Assembly (NCBI GenBank): GCA_015057775.1
Contig: SVDT01000010.1
Span: 1-36,386 of the forward strand
Direction: 5' to 3'
Length of the DNA stretch: 36,386 nt
Source of the DNA: Paenibacillaceae bacterium
GTDB lineage: Bacteria; Bacillota; Clostridia; Lachnospirales; Lachnospiraceae
The position numbers and the translations under genes are program-made. A model generated the notes under the pieces. The model was not told where the DNA came from, ran no database searches, and saw nothing but the letters and a program-made list of their open reading frames with translations. Of this stretch, positions 8,421 through 17,786 are shown in pieces; position 1 is the first letter of the stretch, and each line of letters opens with the position of its first letter.

Positions 8421-10561
8421 TGGCAGACATAAGCGATATTTATTACAATCCGGATAATTATGTAAACCGAGAGCTCAGCTGGATCGAGTTTGATTACCGG
8501 GTATTAAGTGAGGCAAGAGATAAAACACTGCCTCTTTTTGAACGGTTAAAATTTTTAAGCATAACAGCTTCTAATTTAGATGAATTTTATATGGTGCGTG
8601 TGGCTTCCTTAAAGGATATGGTTCATGCAAAATACACCAAACCGGATATTGCAGGCATGAAAGCAGATGAACAGTTAGAAAAAATCAGTGAACAGACTCA
8701 TGAGCTTGTTTCATTGCAGTATTCCACCTATAACCGTTCCATTCTTCCTGCTTTAAAGCAGAACGGACTGCGTGTCATTTCCAGTCACGAGGATTTAAGT
8801 GAAGCAGAGGGCAGGTTTGCAGATACCTATTTCATTCGGGATGTTTATCCGGTGCTGACTCCTATGGCCGTGGACTCCTCCAGACCATTTCCTCTGATTC
8901 GAAATAAATCGTTGAACATCGCGGCACTTCTTAAAAAGAAAAGCGGGGAAGAGGAACTTGAGTTTGCCATGGTTCAGGTTCCCAGTGTTCTTCCAAGAAT
9001 TGTGGAGCTTCCTGCTGATGAAACAGGGGATCGGTCCTTTATCCTACTGGAACAGATTATTGAACGGAACATGGAAAGTCTGTTTTTAAATTACAACGTT
9101 GTCACCACCCACCCATTTCGTGTCATGAGAAATGCCGATCTGACCATTGATGAAGAGGAAGCCGTTGATCTTTTGGAAGAAATAGAAAAGCAGCTTAAAA
9201 AACGCCAGTGGGGAGAAGCCATCCGTCTGGAAGTGGAAGATAAGATAGATAAACGCCTGTTAAAGATTTTAAAGAGAGAATTAAATATAAGCTCCAGTGA
9301 CATATTTGAGATTGCCGGTCCTTTAGATTTAACCTTTCTCATGAAGATGTACGGACTGAATGGATTTGAACATCTAAAGGAAATTCCTTACATTCCCCAG
9401 CAGGTTCCTGAACTGATGAATGAAGATGATATCTTTACCAATATCCGTAAGGGAGATATTCTGCTTCATCACCCCTACCAGACCTTTGATCCTGTGGTTC
9501 AGTTTGTAAAAACTGCCGCAAAGGACCCTGAGGTACTGGCAATAAAACAAACCCTTTACCGGGTCAGCGGAAATTCCCCCATTATTGCCGCTCTTTTGGA
9601 AGCTGCGGATAACAGGAAACAGGTTTCTGTTCTGGTGGAACTAAAAGCCCGCTTTGATGAGGAAAATAATATCAACTGGGCGAAGAAACTGGAAAAAGCC
9701 GGCTGTCACGTAATTTATGGACTGGTAGGATTAAAGACTCACAGTAAAATAACCCTGGTGGTGCGCCGGGAAGAGGATGGCATCCGCCGTTACGTTCATC
9801 TGGGTACTGGAAATTACAATGATTCCACTGCCAGGCTTTATACAGACTTAGGACTGATGACCTGCAACCCTCAGATCGGAGAGGATGCAACTGCAGTATT
9901 TAATATGCTTTCCGGATATTCCGAGCCTCTTCACTGGAATAAACTGGTTGTGGCACCCATCTGGCTGCGAGCCAGATTTTTAAAGATGATCCGCCGGGAA
10001 ACCAGGAATGCGGCGGCCGGAAAGCCAGCCCACATTATAGCCAAGATGAACTCTCTGTGCGACAAAGAGGTGATTGCTGCCCTGTACGAGGCTTCCTGCG
10101 CAGGAGTGACCATACAGCTGATTGTCAGAGGCATCTGCAGCTTAAAAGCAGGTGTTCCCGGTTTAAGTGAAAGAATTACAGTACGTTCCATTGTAGGTAA
10201 TTTTCTGGAACATGCCAGAATCTTCTATTTTGAAAATGACGGAAGTCCGGAACTTTATCTTGGAAGTGCTGACTGGATGCCAAGAAACTTAGATAAGCGG
10301 GTGGAAATCATGTTCCCTGTGGAAGATGAGAAACTCTTAGAACGGATTATGCATGTCCTGAAAATACAATTAGAGGACAATGTTAAGACTCATATTCTGC
10401 AGCCGGACGGGACATGGGAGAAGCCGGATAAAAGGGGAAAGACCCTGATCAACTGCCAGGAGCAGTTTTGTGAAGAGGCATCCCTGTATGTCAGGGCGGA
10501 ACTTGGCAGGCTGGATCCAGCTGGCAGCAGGGTGTTTATTCCGACTGAAAGTCAGGGATGA
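8420..10561 (+). CDS. ppk1: Polyphosphate kinase 1
   Basis: Reversibly polymerises the gamma phosphate of ATP into long inorganic polyphosphate at the membrane. The 713-residue length matches bacterial PPK1. The N-terminal domain begins NRELSWIEFDYRVLSEA and contains SNLDEFYMVRVASLKD. The phosphorylated histidine is in HLGTGNYND near residue 459 (E. coli His435 equivalent), and the second conserved histidine is in EHARIFYFEND near residue 597 (E. coli His592 equivalent). The LYLGSADWMPRNLDKRVE block near the C-terminus is also typical. Its ATG overlaps the ppx stop codon as TGATG with a GAGGAGG site upstream, indicating translational coupling. The enzymes would set opposite directions of polyphosphate turnover. 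Confidence 0.97.
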   Translation: MADISDIYYNPDNYVNRELSWIEFDYRVLSEARDKTLPLFERLKFLSITASNLDEFYMVRVASLKDMVHAKYTKPDIAGMKADEQLEKISEQTHELVSLQYSTYNRSILPALKQNGLRVISSHEDLSEAEGRFADTYFIRDVYPVLTPMAVDSSRPFPLIRNKSLNIAALLKKKSGEEELEFAMVQVPSVLPRIVELPADETGDRSFILLEQIIERNMESLFLNYNVVTTHPFRVMRNADLTIDEEEAVDLLEEIEKQLKKRQWGEAIRLEVEDKIDKRLLKILKRELNISSSDIFEIAGPLDLTFLMKMYGLNGFEHLKEIPYIPQQVPELMNEDDIFTNIRKGDILLHHPYQTFDPVVQFVKTAAKDPEVLAIKQTLYRVSGNSPIIAALLEAADNRKQVSVLVELKARFDEENNINWAKKLEKAGCHVIYGLVGLKTHSKITLVVRREEDGIRRYVHLGTGNYNDSTARLYTDLGLMTCNPQIGEDATAVFNMLSGYSEPLHWNKLVVAPIWLRARFLKMIRRETRNAAAGKPAHIIAKMNSLCDKEVIAALYEASCAGVTIQLIVRGICSLKAGVPGLSERITVRSIVGNFLEHARIFYFENDGSPELYLGSADWMPRNLDKRVEIMFPVEDEKLLERIMHVLKIQLEDNVKTHILQPDGTWEKPDKRGKTLINCQEQFCEEASLYVRAELGRLDPAGSRVFIPTESQG

Positions 10562-10707
10562 CAGGGTATTCCTGATTTACCGTTTTATAGGTTTTTTGTA
10601 AGAAAATAGTAAGGCAAAGATACCTTTCTTGTGGTAAAATGGATGCAGGCTTTTTCTTTTTCAATTTGAGAACGCCGCTTACATAACGACAAGGGAGGTA
10701 TTTTTCA

Positions 10708-11415
10708 ATGTCCGAGACAATAAGCATACTGGTTGTGGATGACGAGAAAGAGATTGCGGATCTGGTGGAGATTTATCTGGTCAGTGACGGATATAAAGTA
10801 TACAAGGCTAATAATGCAGAAGAGGGACTGGAGGTTCTGACAAAGACTCAGATCCATCTGGTGCTCTTAGACATTATGATGCCTGGGATGGACGGTCTGA
10901 CCATGTGTAAAAAGATAAGGGAAACCAACAACATACCGATTATTATGCTCAGTGCCAAGTCAACAGATTTAGATAAGATTTTAGGACTTGGAACCGGTGC
11001 AGATGATTATGTGACAAAGCCCTTTAATCCACTGGAGCTGACTGCCAGAGTCAAATCTCAGCTGCGCCGTTATACCCAGCTTAATCCCAACAGTGCGGTA
11101 AACGAATCGGCAAAGAATGAAATAGGAATCAGGGGACTGACCATCAATAAGGATAATCATAAGGTGACGGTATATGGAGAAGAGATAAAGCTCACCCCCA
11201 TCGAATTTGATATCCTGTATCTTCTGGCTTCCAATCCGGGAAGAGTGTTCAGTACAGATGAGATATTTGAAAAAGTATGGAATGAAAAGGTTTATGAAGC
11301 CAATAACACGGTAATGGTACATATCAGGCGTCTGAGAGGAAAGATGAAGGAAGACACCAGACAGAACAAGATCATCACAACTGTTTGGGGGGTAGGATAC
11401 AAAATTGAAAAATGA
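10708..11415 (+). CDS. OmpR/VanR-type DNA-binding response regulator
   Basis: Transcription regulator of a two-component system. The receiver domain (about 1-120) has the acidic pair in VVDDEKE, the phosphorylated aspartate in LLDIMMPGMDG near residue 54, the conserved Ser in IIMLSAKS and the lysine in VTKPFNPLEL. A C-terminal winged helix (about 140-233) ends in VWNEKVYEANNTVMVHIRRL and TTVWGVGYKIE, the OmpR/PhoB pattern. The start at 10708 has a GGGAGG site nine bases upstream. The next gene, the histidine kinase, starts within its last codons, so the two are almost certainly partners. Downstream ABC genes are the likely regulated output, by inference from position. Confidence 0.95.
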   Translation: MSETISILVVDDEKEIADLVEIYLVSDGYKVYKANNAEEGLEVLTKTQIHLVLLDIMMPGMDGLTMCKKIRETNNIPIIMLSAKSTDLDKILGLGTGADDYVTKPFNPLELTARVKSQLRRYTQLNPNSAVNESAKNEIGIRGLTINKDNHKVTVYGEEIKLTPIEFDILYLLASNPGRVFSTDEIFEKVWNEKVYEANNTVMVHIRRLRGKMKEDTRQNKIITTVWGVGYKIEK

Positions 11416-12541
11416 TATCAATCATCGTTTCCATACCCGGGTTATTGCCAATATATTTTACAGTGCCATTGTAACGGTTCTGATCGAGATATTTTTGGTA
11501 ACCAATGTATCGCTGATTGCATCTTATATGAGGAGCACTCAAAAGGACAATGCGTTCCTTGAGATGCTCACCTCTTTTGATGTGGTGGTGATTATTATCT
11601 ATGTTGTTTTTGGAATTGGCATATTCGCAGTGACGTTTCTCCTGCTTCAGGAAAAATCCATGCGTTACATCGGGAGAATCTCCGATGCCATGCAGAGGAT
11701 TTCTGAAGGAGATTTAAATATAACAGTGGATCTTGAAGGGGATGATGAGTTCTCCGTCATGGCAGCCAGTCTAAACAAGATGGTTGGAGATTTAAGAGAT
11801 TTAATGGATAAAGAGCGGGAAGCAGAGCGGACAAAGAATGAATTGATTACCAATATTGCCCATGACCTGCGAACACCGCTTACTTCTATCATCGGTTACC
11901 TGGAGCTCTTATCCAAAGATGGAGTCATTGACCAGGAACTGCAGAAAAAATACATAGGGATTGCATACGTAAAGACAAAACGGCTGGAAAAGCTGATTGA
12001 AGATCTGTTTGGATTTACCAAGCTTAATTACGGAAAGATTTCAATGAACGTTTCAAAAGTGGATGTTATAAAACTTTTAAGTCAGCTGCTGGAGGAGTTT
12101 TATCCCAGTTTTATGGATAAGAACCTTTCCTATGAGCTGCAAAGCAATGTCCCCGTCCAGATCGTTTCAGCAGACGCCAATCTTCTGGCCCGTCTGTTTG
12201 ATAATCTCATTAATAATGCAATCAAATACGGAGCAGATGGTAAGAGGATCCTGGTGAAGGTACATGGAAGTGAAGAACTTGTATCGATTCAGGTGGTAAA
12301 CTACGGATATGTTATACCGGAAGAAGAACTTCCTCTGATCTTCAACAAGTTTTACCGTGTGGAGCAGTCCCGTTCCACCAACACAGGAGGAACCGGGCTT
12401 GGTCTTGCCATATCCAAAAGCATTGTGGATATGCACGGGGGAACCATTCATGTCTCCAGTGACTTGTCAGGAACTGTATTTACGGTAAAACTGAAAACTA
12501 ATTTTGATGTGAATAAAGAGAACTTTGGAAAGATAGGGTGA
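11405..12541 (+). CDS. Membrane sensor histidine kinase, VanS-like
   Basis: Senses an envelope signal and phosphorylates the adjacent response regulator. The 378-residue protein has two membrane helices (about 12-36 and 56-80) bracketing a very short extracytoplasmic loop of roughly 20 residues, a HAMP linker (ISDAMQRISEGDLNI), a HisKA dimerisation helix with the phosphorylated histidine in NIAHDLRTPLTSI near residue 155, and a HATPase domain with the N box NLINNAIKYG and the G box TGGTGLGLAIS. The start is TTG at 11405, inside the response regulator; GGGGGGTAGGA lies upstream at good spacing and no better start is available. The short loop suggests sensing within the membrane or through a partner such as the next gene's product. 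Confidence 0.93.
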   Translation: MKNDINHRFHTRVIANIFYSAIVTVLIEIFLVTNVSLIASYMRSTQKDNAFLEMLTSFDVVVIIIYVVFGIGIFAVTFLLLQEKSMRYIGRISDAMQRISEGDLNITVDLEGDDEFSVMAASLNKMVGDLRDLMDKEREAERTKNELITNIAHDLRTPLTSIIGYLELLSKDGVIDQELQKKYIGIAYVKTKRLEKLIEDLFGFTKLNYGKISMNVSKVDVIKLLSQLLEEFYPSFMDKNLSYELQSNVPVQIVSADANLLARLFDNLINNAIKYGADGKRILVKVHGSEELVSIQVVNYGYVIPEEELPLIFNKFYRVEQSRSTNTGGTGLGLAISKSIVDMHGGTIHVSSDLSGTVFTVKLKTNFDVNKENFGKIG

Positions 12542-12545
12542 CAAA

Positions 12546-15038
12546 ATGAAACTCAGAAAGATATCCCTGATTTGTGCCATGGCGCTCACGTTGGCAGGCA
12601 GCTCATTGCTGCCTGTTTTCGGCATGACCGCAAATGGTCCGGAGAATGGAGAGAATGGGGGGAGTTCCTATTCTGAAGAATATGGTAGTGAGAATACTTC
12701 CGGTATCGGCATGGAGGTTACATATGGATATGATGGTAACGCCAAGGCAGACCGTTATGTTCCTGTGAATTTCTCACTGAAAAGCCAGTCTGCATCACCC
12801 TTTAACGGTACAGTGCGTGTAGAGGCGATGGAATCCGACTATGACATCTATCAATACGATTACCCCATTACCCTGGATGCCATGGGCTCTGTAGAGAAAT
12901 CTCTGGATATTCCTGTGGGAAGAGCGGATATTTTATATGTGAAGCTGTTAGATTCCCAGGGAACAGAACTGATACGAAAGCGCTTAAAGATGAACGTGCC
13001 CACAGATGTGGCGGAACTTTATGTAGGTGTATTGTCCGACTCACCGGAGAAGCTGTCCTACATGGAGGGAGTGGGAGTCAATTACAGCGCAGTGAAAATA
13101 AGAACATTTCCCATGCAGGCGGAGAAGCTGCCTGATCATGTGATTGGTCTGGATCTGCTGGATGTACTTGTCATAACCGATTATGATACCAGAAAGCTTT
13201 CAAAAGATCAGATATCTGCCATTATGGAATGGGTAAAGGATGGAGGGACCCTTCTTCTTGGAACCGGCGCTCGTGCAGATGATACGCTGTATGCGTTCCG
13301 GTCAGATCTGCTCAATGAAGATTACGAAGTACCTGCAGAAAAATCGGTGGACATGGGAGTAGAGTATGCCACCAATGGTCCTGGAGACTCCTTTATGAAT
13401 CTTGTCTGCGCCGATATCTCTTTAAAGGGAGGAACCGGTGTCCTTTCAAATGATCAGTTTCCTGTTTTAACAGCAGCAGTCAGGGGAAAAGGAGTTGTGG
13501 GTGTTGCAGCCTATGACTTTGTTGATATTGCTCCGTTTTGCGAAACACAGCGTTCCTACGTTGATAAGATGTTTACCGCACTGCTTGGAGAAACCAGATT
13601 AAATAATCTTTCTTCTTATTTGTACAGCGGTAATTCCAGCCAGTTCTGGTCCGTTCAGAACATGCTTAATACTGGGGATGTGGATAAGCTTCCAGCTCTT
13701 GCGTTCTATTCCATCGTTATTTTAACCTATATTGTGCTGGTGGGACCTGGCACCTATCTGATTTTAAAACGGAAAGACAAGAGACGTTATTACCGGACTG
13801 CGATTGTGTCGGTGTCTCTTCTGTTTACTGTGGTGGTTTACTTCATGGGTGCAAAAACCAGGTTTCGGGATACCTTTTTTACCTATGCCACAATTTTTGA
13901 TAATTCAGAAAGTTATGAGGATGAATATACCTATATCAATATGAGAACCCCTTATAACAAAGCCTATTCCATACCGTTAGATCCCTCTTACAGCCTTCTC
14001 CCCATTACCAGAAGCAAGTCCTATGAAAGGGCTCCGGTACCAAAGTTTACGGGTAGTGAAGATTATAATGTAAGGATCAGCTATGGGGAAGACGGAACAA
14101 GAGTATCTGCACAGAATGCAGCCGCATTTTCCCCTAAATACTATGCACTGAAGAAAAGAACTCTAAATGATAACCGGAAGGGTTTGTGGGGAAAAATTAC
14201 CCTGTTTAATGGAAATGTATATGGAACAGTTACCAATGAATATCCTTTTTCTGTAGAAAAGGTGGGGATTCTCATGTATGGCAAGATGGTTGTTATCGAT
14301 GAGCTAAAGCCTGGGGAGACCAAACAGCTGGATGGGATTTCTGTTATCAATTATCCCATCAATAACTCCTTACAGGTATCTGCCCGGGTAACAGGAGGCT
14401 ATCAGTATTCAAAGGCGGATATAGAAGATCCGGATTATATGCTTGCTCTTTCAAGAACCAATATTTTAAGCTTTTATCTGGACCGGTACTCCTCTTTTTA
14501 TAACCAGGAAGCACGAATTGTAGCATTTAGTGAGGATCAGAAGGACAATCAGTTCCTTGTAAACGGGGGATATGAAACCTATGGAGTAACGATGTATACC
14601 TCCGCGATCAATGTAAACTTGAAAAAGGATGATGAGACATACAGGTCTGCGCTGATGCGAATGCCTACAACAGTAAGCGGACAGTATTATTCAGATACCA
14701 ATGCCATCTACGGCGTGGATCCGGTTGCTCTGGAATATTCGCTGGGTAATGATGTGAGTGTGGAAAAACTGATATTTGAGAATCCTTCTGAAGAATTTTT
14801 AAACAGTCAGAGTACAAATTATACCAATATATTTAAAGGAAAAATGTACTTTTACAATCATGATACGGGTAATTACGATCTCATGGATCCAGGAAAAACA
14901 CAATATTCGGCAAGGGAACTGGTCTCATATTTATCACCGGGTAATACACTGACAGTCAAATATGTCTGTGAGGACAGCGTAGAAAACAACTGGTATGTGA
15001 CACTGCCCATGCTGATGGTTCTGGGGAGGGATAAATGA
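12546..15038 (+). CDS. Large extracytoplasmic/membrane protein of an ABC transporter cluster, glutamine-amidotransferase-like region
   Basis: Not assigned to a named family. The 830-residue protein begins with a signal peptide (positive MKLRK, then ICAMALTLAGSSLLPVFG). About 350 extracytoplasmic residues follow, including DVLVITDYDTRKL and a helix ending in WVKDGGTLLLGTGA near residues 215-240. That resembles the amidotransferase-like fold of GldG-type transporter partners, but the nucleophile position reads GTG, with no cysteine, so it should be non-catalytic. Two membrane helices (about 383-405 and 417-437) enclose a short basic loop, and a second extracytoplasmic part of about 390 residues follows. 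It starts four bases after the kinase and overlaps the ABC ATPase start by four bases (ATGA), so it is part of that operon. Confidence 0.7.
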   Translation: MKLRKISLICAMALTLAGSSLLPVFGMTANGPENGENGGSSYSEEYGSENTSGIGMEVTYGYDGNAKADRYVPVNFSLKSQSASPFNGTVRVEAMESDYDIYQYDYPITLDAMGSVEKSLDIPVGRADILYVKLLDSQGTELIRKRLKMNVPTDVAELYVGVLSDSPEKLSYMEGVGVNYSAVKIRTFPMQAEKLPDHVIGLDLLDVLVITDYDTRKLSKDQISAIMEWVKDGGTLLLGTGARADDTLYAFRSDLLNEDYEVPAEKSVDMGVEYATNGPGDSFMNLVCADISLKGGTGVLSNDQFPVLTAAVRGKGVVGVAAYDFVDIAPFCETQRSYVDKMFTALLGETRLNNLSSYLYSGNSSQFWSVQNMLNTGDVDKLPALAFYSIVILTYIVLVGPGTYLILKRKDKRRYYRTAIVSVSLLFTVVVYFMGAKTRFRDTFFTYATIFDNSESYEDEYTYINMRTPYNKAYSIPLDPSYSLLPITRSKSYERAPVPKFTGSEDYNVRISYGEDGTRVSAQNAAAFSPKYYALKKRTLNDNRKGLWGKITLFNGNVYGTVTNEYPFSVEKVGILMYGKMVVIDELKPGETKQLDGISVINYPINNSLQVSARVTGGYQYSKADIEDPDYMLALSRTNILSFYLDRYSSFYNQEARIVAFSEDQKDNQFLVNGGYETYGVTMYTSAINVNLKKDDETYRSALMRMPTTVSGQYYSDTNAIYGVDPVALEYSLGNDVSVEKLIFENPSEEFLNSQSTNYTNIFKGKMYFYNHDTGNYDLMDPGKTQYSARELVSYLSPGNTLTVKYVCEDSVENNWYVTLPMLMVLGRDK

Positions 15039-16000
15039 TATTAGAGATTAAAGATTTAAAGAAAAAATTTGGCAAATTTCACGCCTTAAACGGACTTGAT
15101 ATAATGATTCCCGAAGGATCCCTGTATGGGTTTGTAGGACCTAATGGAGCGGGAAAGACCACTGCCATTAAGATTATGACAGGTCTTTTATTTGCAGACA
15201 GCGGTCAGGTCTTAATTAACGGGACAGATGTATCCCACGGTCTGAATTTACTTAAGCAGGAAATCGGCTATGTGCCTGATTTTTTTGGAGTGTATGACAA
15301 CTTAAAGGTCAATGAATACATGGAGTTTTTCGCTTCCTGTTACGGAATTAATGGTCTCAAAGCCAGAAGCCGGTATATGACTCTTTTGGAACAGGTAGGG
15401 CTGGAGGATAAATCAGATTTCTATGTAGACAGTTTATCAAGGGGTATGAAACAGCGCCTCTGTCTTGCCAGAGCCCTGATTCATGATCCTCACCTGCTGG
15501 TACTTGATGAGCCGGCCTCTGGTCTGGATCCAAGAACACGGTTTGAGTTTAAGGAGATTTTAAAAGAACTGAGAGAACAGGGAAAGACCATTTTTATCAG
15601 CTCCCATGTTCTGTCTGAACTGTCTGAGCTGTGTACTGATATCGGAATCATTGACCAGGGAAAGATGGTTTTAAGCGGAAGCATGGAAGAGATTTTAAGG
15701 AGGGTGAATGCTACCAATCCCCTGGTTATTTCCATTTTGGGCAGTAAGGAAAGAGCTCTTACTATTTTAAAAAGCCAGCCCTGTGTGCAGACCATTGCAG
15801 TGAAGGAAGGGGATATCAGGGTGAATTTTATCGGAGACCAGCAAGATGAAGCCATTTTGCTTCAGCAGCTCATAGATGCGGAAGTAATGGTTCATGGATT
15901 TAGCAGGGAACAGGGGAGTCTGGAATCCTTATTTATGCAGATTACAGATCCTGATAAAGAAAAGGCGGTGCTTGTACATGAAAACGAATCCGGTTTATAA
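15035..16000 (+). CDS. ABC transporter ATP-binding protein
   Basis: ATPase subunit that powers the adjacent ABC-2 permease. Walker A GPNGAGKTT is at residues 35-43, the Q loop region is around GYVPDFFGVYDNL, the signature LSRGMKQRL near 135, Walker B LLVLDEPASGLDP near 155 and the switch histidine in FISSHVLSEL. The C-terminal extension of about 100 residues is typical of drug/antibiotic or Nat/Gld-type exporters. The start at 15035 follows GGGGAGGG and overlaps the preceding stop as ATGA. It overlaps the permease start by 23 bases. The substrate cannot be read from sequence. Confidence 0.95.
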   Translation: MILEIKDLKKKFGKFHALNGLDIMIPEGSLYGFVGPNGAGKTTAIKIMTGLLFADSGQVLINGTDVSHGLNLLKQEIGYVPDFFGVYDNLKVNEYMEFFASCYGINGLKARSRYMTLLEQVGLEDKSDFYVDSLSRGMKQRLCLARALIHDPHLLVLDEPASGLDPRTRFEFKEILKELREQGKTIFISSHVLSELSELCTDIGIIDQGKMVLSGSMEEILRRVNATNPLVISILGSKERALTILKSQPCVQTIAVKEGDIRVNFIGDQQDEAILLQQLIDAEVMVHGFSREQGSLESLFMQITDPDKEKAVLVHENESGL

Positions 16001-16889
16001 GCGGGAGACCATGGTCAGTGCCAGAAGTTTCCGGCTGGCACTGATTCTGGTGATTTTTAATTCCATCCTGGCGCTGGTAATTCTGCTTAATATGTATTCC
16101 GTAGTAGAACGGGTAAAGCTGACGGCTGAGATCCAGTATTCATCCTTTACCACTTTATACGTATTTGTGGCAGTTGTGGAATTTGTTATGCTGATGTTTA
16201 TTATGCCTGCACTCACAGCAGGGAGTATAAGCGGTGAACGGGAACGGCAGACCCTTGATATTTTGCTGACTACAACCATGAAGCCATCAGAAATTATATG
16301 GGGAAAGCTTTTATCTTCTTTCAGTACCATGTTTCTCATGGTGGTTTCCAGCTTCCCTCTGCTTGCTGTTTCCTTTGTGTATGGCGGAATAATGATTCAT
16401 GATGTGCTTCTGCTGCTGCTTTGTTATCTGACCGTAGCACTTCTTTGCGGAAGTATGGGAATCTGCTTCTCCTCTCTTTTTAAACGGTCTACTGTAGCCA
16501 CTGTGGTAAGTTATGGGGTATTGGTTTTTATAGCAGCAGGAACTTATGCAGTCAATATATTTATGCTTTCCATGGCAAGAATGAATATGGACAGCTCTTA
16601 TGCTTCCAGTATCAATGGAGTGACAGATCAGGCAAACTCTGGTTCCTGCCTGTATTTGCTATTGTTAAATCCAGTGGCAACCTTTTACGTGATGATTAAC
16701 AAGCAGGCGGGGGTTAATCCGGTGATAAGCAGTCTAAATAAGTGGTTTGGACCTCACCCGGATAACTTCATCATGAATAACTGGGTGCTGCTTAGTATCT
16801 TAATTCAGCTTCTTCTGGCAGCCATATTTATTCTTATAGCCATAAAGGGTGTCAGTCAGTCCAAGAGAAGAAGAATCAGAAAAAAATAA
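15978..16889 (+). CDS. ABC-2 type transporter permease
   Basis: Membrane subunit of the exporter encoded with the preceding ATPase. The 303-residue protein starts [19 protein letters not shown], has about six membrane helices (first at about residues 19-42) and carries the ABC-2 cytoplasmic motif [18 protein letters not shown] followed by [13 protein letters not shown]. The reading frame is open further upstream (to 15894), but that sequence lies inside the ATPase gene; the ATG at 15978 gives a natural N-terminus, with only a weak AAGGCGG site, suggesting coupling to translation of the ATPase gene. It ends the five-gene cluster beginning with the response regulator. Confidence 0.92.
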   Translation: MKTNPVYKRETMVSARSFRLALILVIFNSILALVILLNMYSVVERVKLTAEIQYSSFTTLYVFVAVVEFVMLMFIMPALTAGSISGERERQTLDILLTTTMKPSEIIWGKLLSSFSTMFLMVVSSFPLLAVSFVYGGIMIHDVLLLLLCYLTVALLCGSMGICFSSLFKRSTVATVVSYGVLVFIAAGTYAVNIFMLSMARMNMDSSYASSINGVTDQANSGSCLYLLLLNPVATFYVMINKQAGVNPVISSLNKWFGPHPDNFIMNNWVLLSILIQLLLAAIFILIAIKGVSQSKRRRIRKK

Positions 16890-16902
16890 GAAGGAGATCT
16901 TT

Positions 16903-17730
16903 ATGCTTACAATCGGCTGTCACTTATCTTCATCCAAAGGATTTCTTGCCATGGGTAAGGAAGCTGTGAAGATCGGCGCGGATACATTTCAGTTTTTTTC
17001 AAGAAATCCGAGAGGAACGAAAGCCAAAAAGCTTGATCCGGAAGATATCGGGCGTTTTCTCTCTTTTGCTAAGGAGCACGAAATTAACCGGATTCTTGCC
17101 CACGCTCCCTACACCCTTAATGCATGCTCGGCTGACGAGGGGTTAAGGGATCTGGCCAGAGATACGATGAAAGATGATCTGGATCGAATGGAATATATTC
17201 CTGGTAATTGTTATAATTTTCATCCCGGCAGCCATACTGGTCAGGGAGCAGAAACAGGAATCCGTTATATTTCCCATATGCTGAATCAGATTTTAAGACC
17301 AGACCAGAAAACCACGGTTCTTTTAGAAACCATGTCTGGAAAAGGCAGCGAAGTAGGACGAACGTTTGAAGAGCTTCGCGAAATTCTTAATCAGGTTGAG
17401 TTAAACGAATGCATGGGAGTCTGTCTGGATACCTGCCATGTCTGGGACGCAGGTTATGATATTGCCGGAGATTTGGAGGGAGTTTTAAATGAATTTGACC
17501 GGATCATCGGCCTTTCCAGGCTGAAAGCCATACATTTAAATGACAGTTTAAATCCCCTAGGTTCCCATAAGGACCGGCATGCAGCAATTGGAGAAGGAAT
17601 GATCGGATTTGATGCGTTAAAACGGGTCGTGGAACATCCAAGTCTTAAGAATCTGCCTTTCTATCTGGAGACACCCAATGATTTACCTGGATATGCAAAA
17701 GAAATTGCCATGATGAGGGGAATGGGATAG
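16903..17730 (+). CDS. nfo: Endonuclease IV (AP endonuclease)
   Basis: Cleaves the DNA backbone 5' to abasic sites in base excision repair. The 275-residue protein starts [14 protein letters not shown] and shows the metal-binding blocks of the family: [68 protein letters not shown] and a C-terminal FYLETPND. Length is standard. The ATG at 16903 follows an AAGGAGA site; a longer in-frame extension upstream overlaps the permease gene and is not credible. It follows the permease by 13 bases, so it may be read through from that operon although functionally unrelated. Confidence 0.96.
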   Translation: MLTIGCHLSSSKGFLAMGKEAVKIGADTFQFFSRNPRGTKAKKLDPEDIGRFLSFAKEHEINRILAHAPYTLNACSADEGLRDLARDTMKDDLDRMEYIPGNCYNFHPGSHTGQGAETGIRYISHMLNQILRPDQKTTVLLETMSGKGSEVGRTFEELREILNQVELNECMGVCLDTCHVWDAGYDIAGDLEGVLNEFDRIIGLSRLKAIHLNDSLNPLGSHKDRHAAIGEGMIGFDALKRVVEHPSLKNLPFYLETPNDLPGYAKEIAMMRGMG

Positions 17731-17750
17731 CCAAGACATCATCTGTGCAG

Positions 17751-17756
17751 TATAAT
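17751..17756 (+). promoter_or_regulatory. Possible -10 box for the SPFH/zinc-ribbon/TPM operon
   Basis: A perfect TATAAT lies 31 bases before the SPFH gene start. The sequence 17 bases upstream (TAGCCA) is a poor -35, so this is tentative. Confidence 0.35.
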
Positions 17757-17786
17757 ATGTAATAAAAATCTAAAGGAGGAATCGGA

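Noticed and set aside
10562-10707. Promoter or terminator between ppk1 and the response regulator
   Set aside because: A TAAAAT sequence is present but has no acceptable -35, and no stable terminator hairpin with a T run was seen.
15894-15977. Upstream extension of the permease gene
   Set aside because: It overlaps the ATPase coding sequence and does not resemble a permease N-terminus; the ATG at 15978 is natural.
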